Assembly (NCBI GenBank): GCA_029582265.1
Contig: CM055834.1
Location: 248,001-312,000, forward strand
Length of the DNA: 64,000 nucleotides
Origin: Zoroaster sp. YZ-2022
Taxonomy: Eukaryota > Echinodermata > Asteroidea > Forcipulatida > Zoroasteridae
Direction of reading: 5' to 3'
Part shown: positions 61,801-64,000 of the stretch, one piece after another
Layout: the number at the start of each line of letters is the position of its first letter
Position numbering within the stretch: position 1 is the first letter of the stretch
The notes under the pieces: model-generated
Seen by the model: only the letters and a program-made list of their open reading frames with translations
What the model was told of the DNA's origin: nothing
Databases searched by the model: none
Position numbers and translations under genes: made by a program

Positions 61801-64000
61801 ACACGTAGCCCTCTGTAAAATACCGTCAACTTGCATGCGGTTTCATCGCAAACAATACAGCACTATACAGTGTTACAAAATAATATTTCTATGGTTGGGA
61901 ATAACTTTTAAAGTTTTCAAGGGAGGCCGATAATTTTATATCTAAATTAAAGCTTAGGTTCTCCCCTTTCAGAAAAACACCATACTTTTGAATTTGGATA
62001 ATTATTTCGTACCTTAAACGGCCTCCATGGACACTTAGCCCTGTGTAAAATACCGTCAACTTGCATGCGGTTTCACCGCAAACAATACAGCACTATACAG
62101 TGTTACCAAAAATTTTTTTTCTATTGTTGGGAAAAAGTTTTAAAGTTTTCAAGGCAGGCCGATAATTTTATATCTAAATTAAAGCTTAGGTTCTCCCCTT
62201 TCAGAAAAACACCATACTTTTGAATTTGGATAATTTTTTCGTACCTTAAACGGCCTCCATGGACACTTAGCCCTCTGTAAAATACCGTCAACTTGCATGC
62301 GGTTTCACCGCAAACAATACAGCACTATACAGTGTTACAAAAAACCACATTTCTATGGTTGGGAATAACTTTAAAGTTTTCAAGGAGGCCGATAATTTTA
62401 TATCTAAATTAAAGCTTAGGTTCTTCCCTTTCAGAAAAACACCATACTTTTGAATTTGGATAATTTTTTCGTACCTTAAACGGCCTCCATGGACACTTAG
62501 CCCTCTTTAAAATACCGTCAACTTGCATGCGGTTTCACCGCAAACAATACAGCACTATACAGTGTTACAAAAAACATTTCTATGGTTGGGAATAACTTTA
62601 AAGTTTTCAAGGAGGCCGATAATTTTATATCTAAATTAAAGCTTAGGTTCTCCCTTTCAGAAAAACACCATACTTTTGAATTTGGATAATTTTTCGTACC
62701 TTAAACGGCCTCCATGGACACTTAGCCCTCTGTAAAATACCGTCAACTTGCATGCGGTTTCACCGCAAACAATACAGCACTATACAGTGTTACAAAAAAA
62801 ACATTTCTATGGTTGGGAATAACTTTTAAAGTTTTCAAGGGAGGCCGATAATTTTATATCTAAATTAAAGCTTAGGTTCTCCCCTTTCAGAAAAACACCA
62901 TACTTTTGAATTTTGATAATTTTTTCGTACCTTAAACGGCCTCCATGGACACTTAGCCCTCTGTAAAATACCGTCAACTTGCATGCGGTTTCATCGCAAA
63001 CAATACAGCACTATACAGTGTTACAAAAAAAATATTTCTATGGTTGGGAATAACTTTTAATGTTTTCAAGGGAGGCCGATAATTTTATATCTAAATTAAA
63101 GCTTAGTTTCTTCCGTTCAGAAAAACACCATACTTTTGAATTTGGATAATTTTTTCGTACCTTAAACGGCCTCCATGGACACTTAGCCCTCTGTAAAATA
63201 CCGTCAACTTGCATGCGGTTTCACCGCAAACAATACAGCACTATACAGTGTTACAAAAAAAAATTCTATGGTTGGGAATAACTTTTAAAGTTTTCAAGGG
63301 AGGCCGATAATTTTATATCTAAATTAAAGCTTAGGTTCTCCCCTTTCAGAAAAACACCATACTTTTGAATTTGGATTTTTTTTTCGTACCTTAAACGGCC
63401 TCCATGGACACTTAGCCCTCTGTAAAATACCGTCAACTTGCATGCGGTTTCACCGCAAACAATACAGCACTATACAGTGTTACAAAAACAATCATTTCTA
63501 TGGTTGGGAATAACTTTTAAAGTTTTCAAGGGAGGCCGATAATTTTATATCTAAATTAAAGCTTAGGTTCTCCCCTTTCAGAAAAACACCATACTTTTGA
63601 ATTTGGATAATTTTTCGTACCTTAAACGGCCTCCATGGACACTTAGCCCTCTGTAAAATACGGTCAACTTGCATGCGGTTTCACCGCAAACAATACAGCA
63701 CTATACAGTGTTACAAAAAATATTTCTATGGTTGGGAATAACTTTTAAAGTTTTCAAGGGAGGCCGATAATTTTATATCTAAATTAAAGCTTAGGTTCTC
63801 CCCTTTCAGAAAACACCATACTTTTGAATTTGGATAATTTTTCGTACCTTAAACGGCCTCCATGGACACTTAGCCCTCTGTAAAATACTGTCAACTTGCA
63901 TGCGGTTTCACCGCAAACAATACAGCACTATACAGTGTTACAAAAAAACATTTCTATGGTTGGGAATAACTTTAAAGTTTTCAAGGGAGGCCGATAATTT
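58876..64000. repeat. 230-bp satellite, block 3 (~22 monomers, continues past the window)
   Basis: Same monomer as blocks 1 and 2. Landmark spacing (CGGCCTCCATGG) over the last 1.6 kb is 230, 225, 231, 230, 229, 231, 227. The CACGTAGCC/TTTCATCGC subtype occurs near 60.0, 61.8 and 63.0 kb. The first monomer shares GGGATGCCGATA with block 2. Confidence 0.98.

Overview
This window is repeat-dense, AT-rich eukaryotic nuclear DNA. It has exon/intron structure with phase-1 extracellular modules, tRNA-headed SINEs, CR1/L2-like LINEs, a Penelope-like fragment, a BEL/Pao LTR relic, Kolobok (THAP, TTAA) and hAT (8-bp duplication) DNA transposons, and long microsatellites. The HYR-LamG secreted gene and the transposon mix fit a marine invertebrate, most likely a deuterostome such as an echinoderm, hemichordate or amphioxus. 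The species cannot be fixed from this sequence. Nothing prokaryotic or CRISPR-like is present. The only host-type coding sequence I can support is the LamG/HYR gene.

Left contig (1-33,139). At the left edge lies a broken-off end of a 6.6 kb DNA element (1-388). Up to 7 kb there are only small inverted-repeat elements and unannotated AT-rich DNA. Between 7.5 and 10.7 kb, on the minus strand, are the last two exons of a secreted HYR-LamG protein (10,406-10,669 and 9,290-10,038). Its 3' flank carries a full-length SINE and a (TA)n tract. The LamG exon and about 1.8 kb of 3' flank recur at 28,525-33,139. That second copy was later enlarged by a 962-bp transposon, a tRNA-like repeat and a 5'-truncated LINE, and it runs into a gap. 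Between the two copies lie a hAT MITE, an 860-bp (GAT)n tract abutting a BEL/Pao integrase relic and LTR, a foldback with perfect 70-bp arms, a LINE reverse-transcriptase relic, and two opposed 21-bp arrays enclosing a Penelope-like remnant. Further on are a 537-bp palindrome, further SINE copies, a (GA)n tract, TTAA- and hAT-type MITEs, and a deleted Kolobok element that retains a THAP exon.

Gap (33,140-33,639): exactly 500 N, a scaffold join of unknown true size.

Right contig (33,640-64,000). This is almost entirely a ~230-bp satellite, about 74 monomers in three blocks. Two copies of a 6.6-6.7 kb element with GC-rich ends (36,761-43,474 and 52,250-58,875) interrupt the array at exactly the same base of the monomer. 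Diagnostic variants shared on both flanks show that the array plus element was copied as a ~15.4 kb unit, or that one locus was assembled twice. The third copy at 1-388, outside the satellite and inverted, shows the element is mobile and not part of the satellite.

The observation most worth following is the pair of LamG exons. They are almost identical in the 3' flank and at silent sites, but differ at about 27 of 176 amino acids, concentrated in two patches. This resembles a diversifying recognition molecule.
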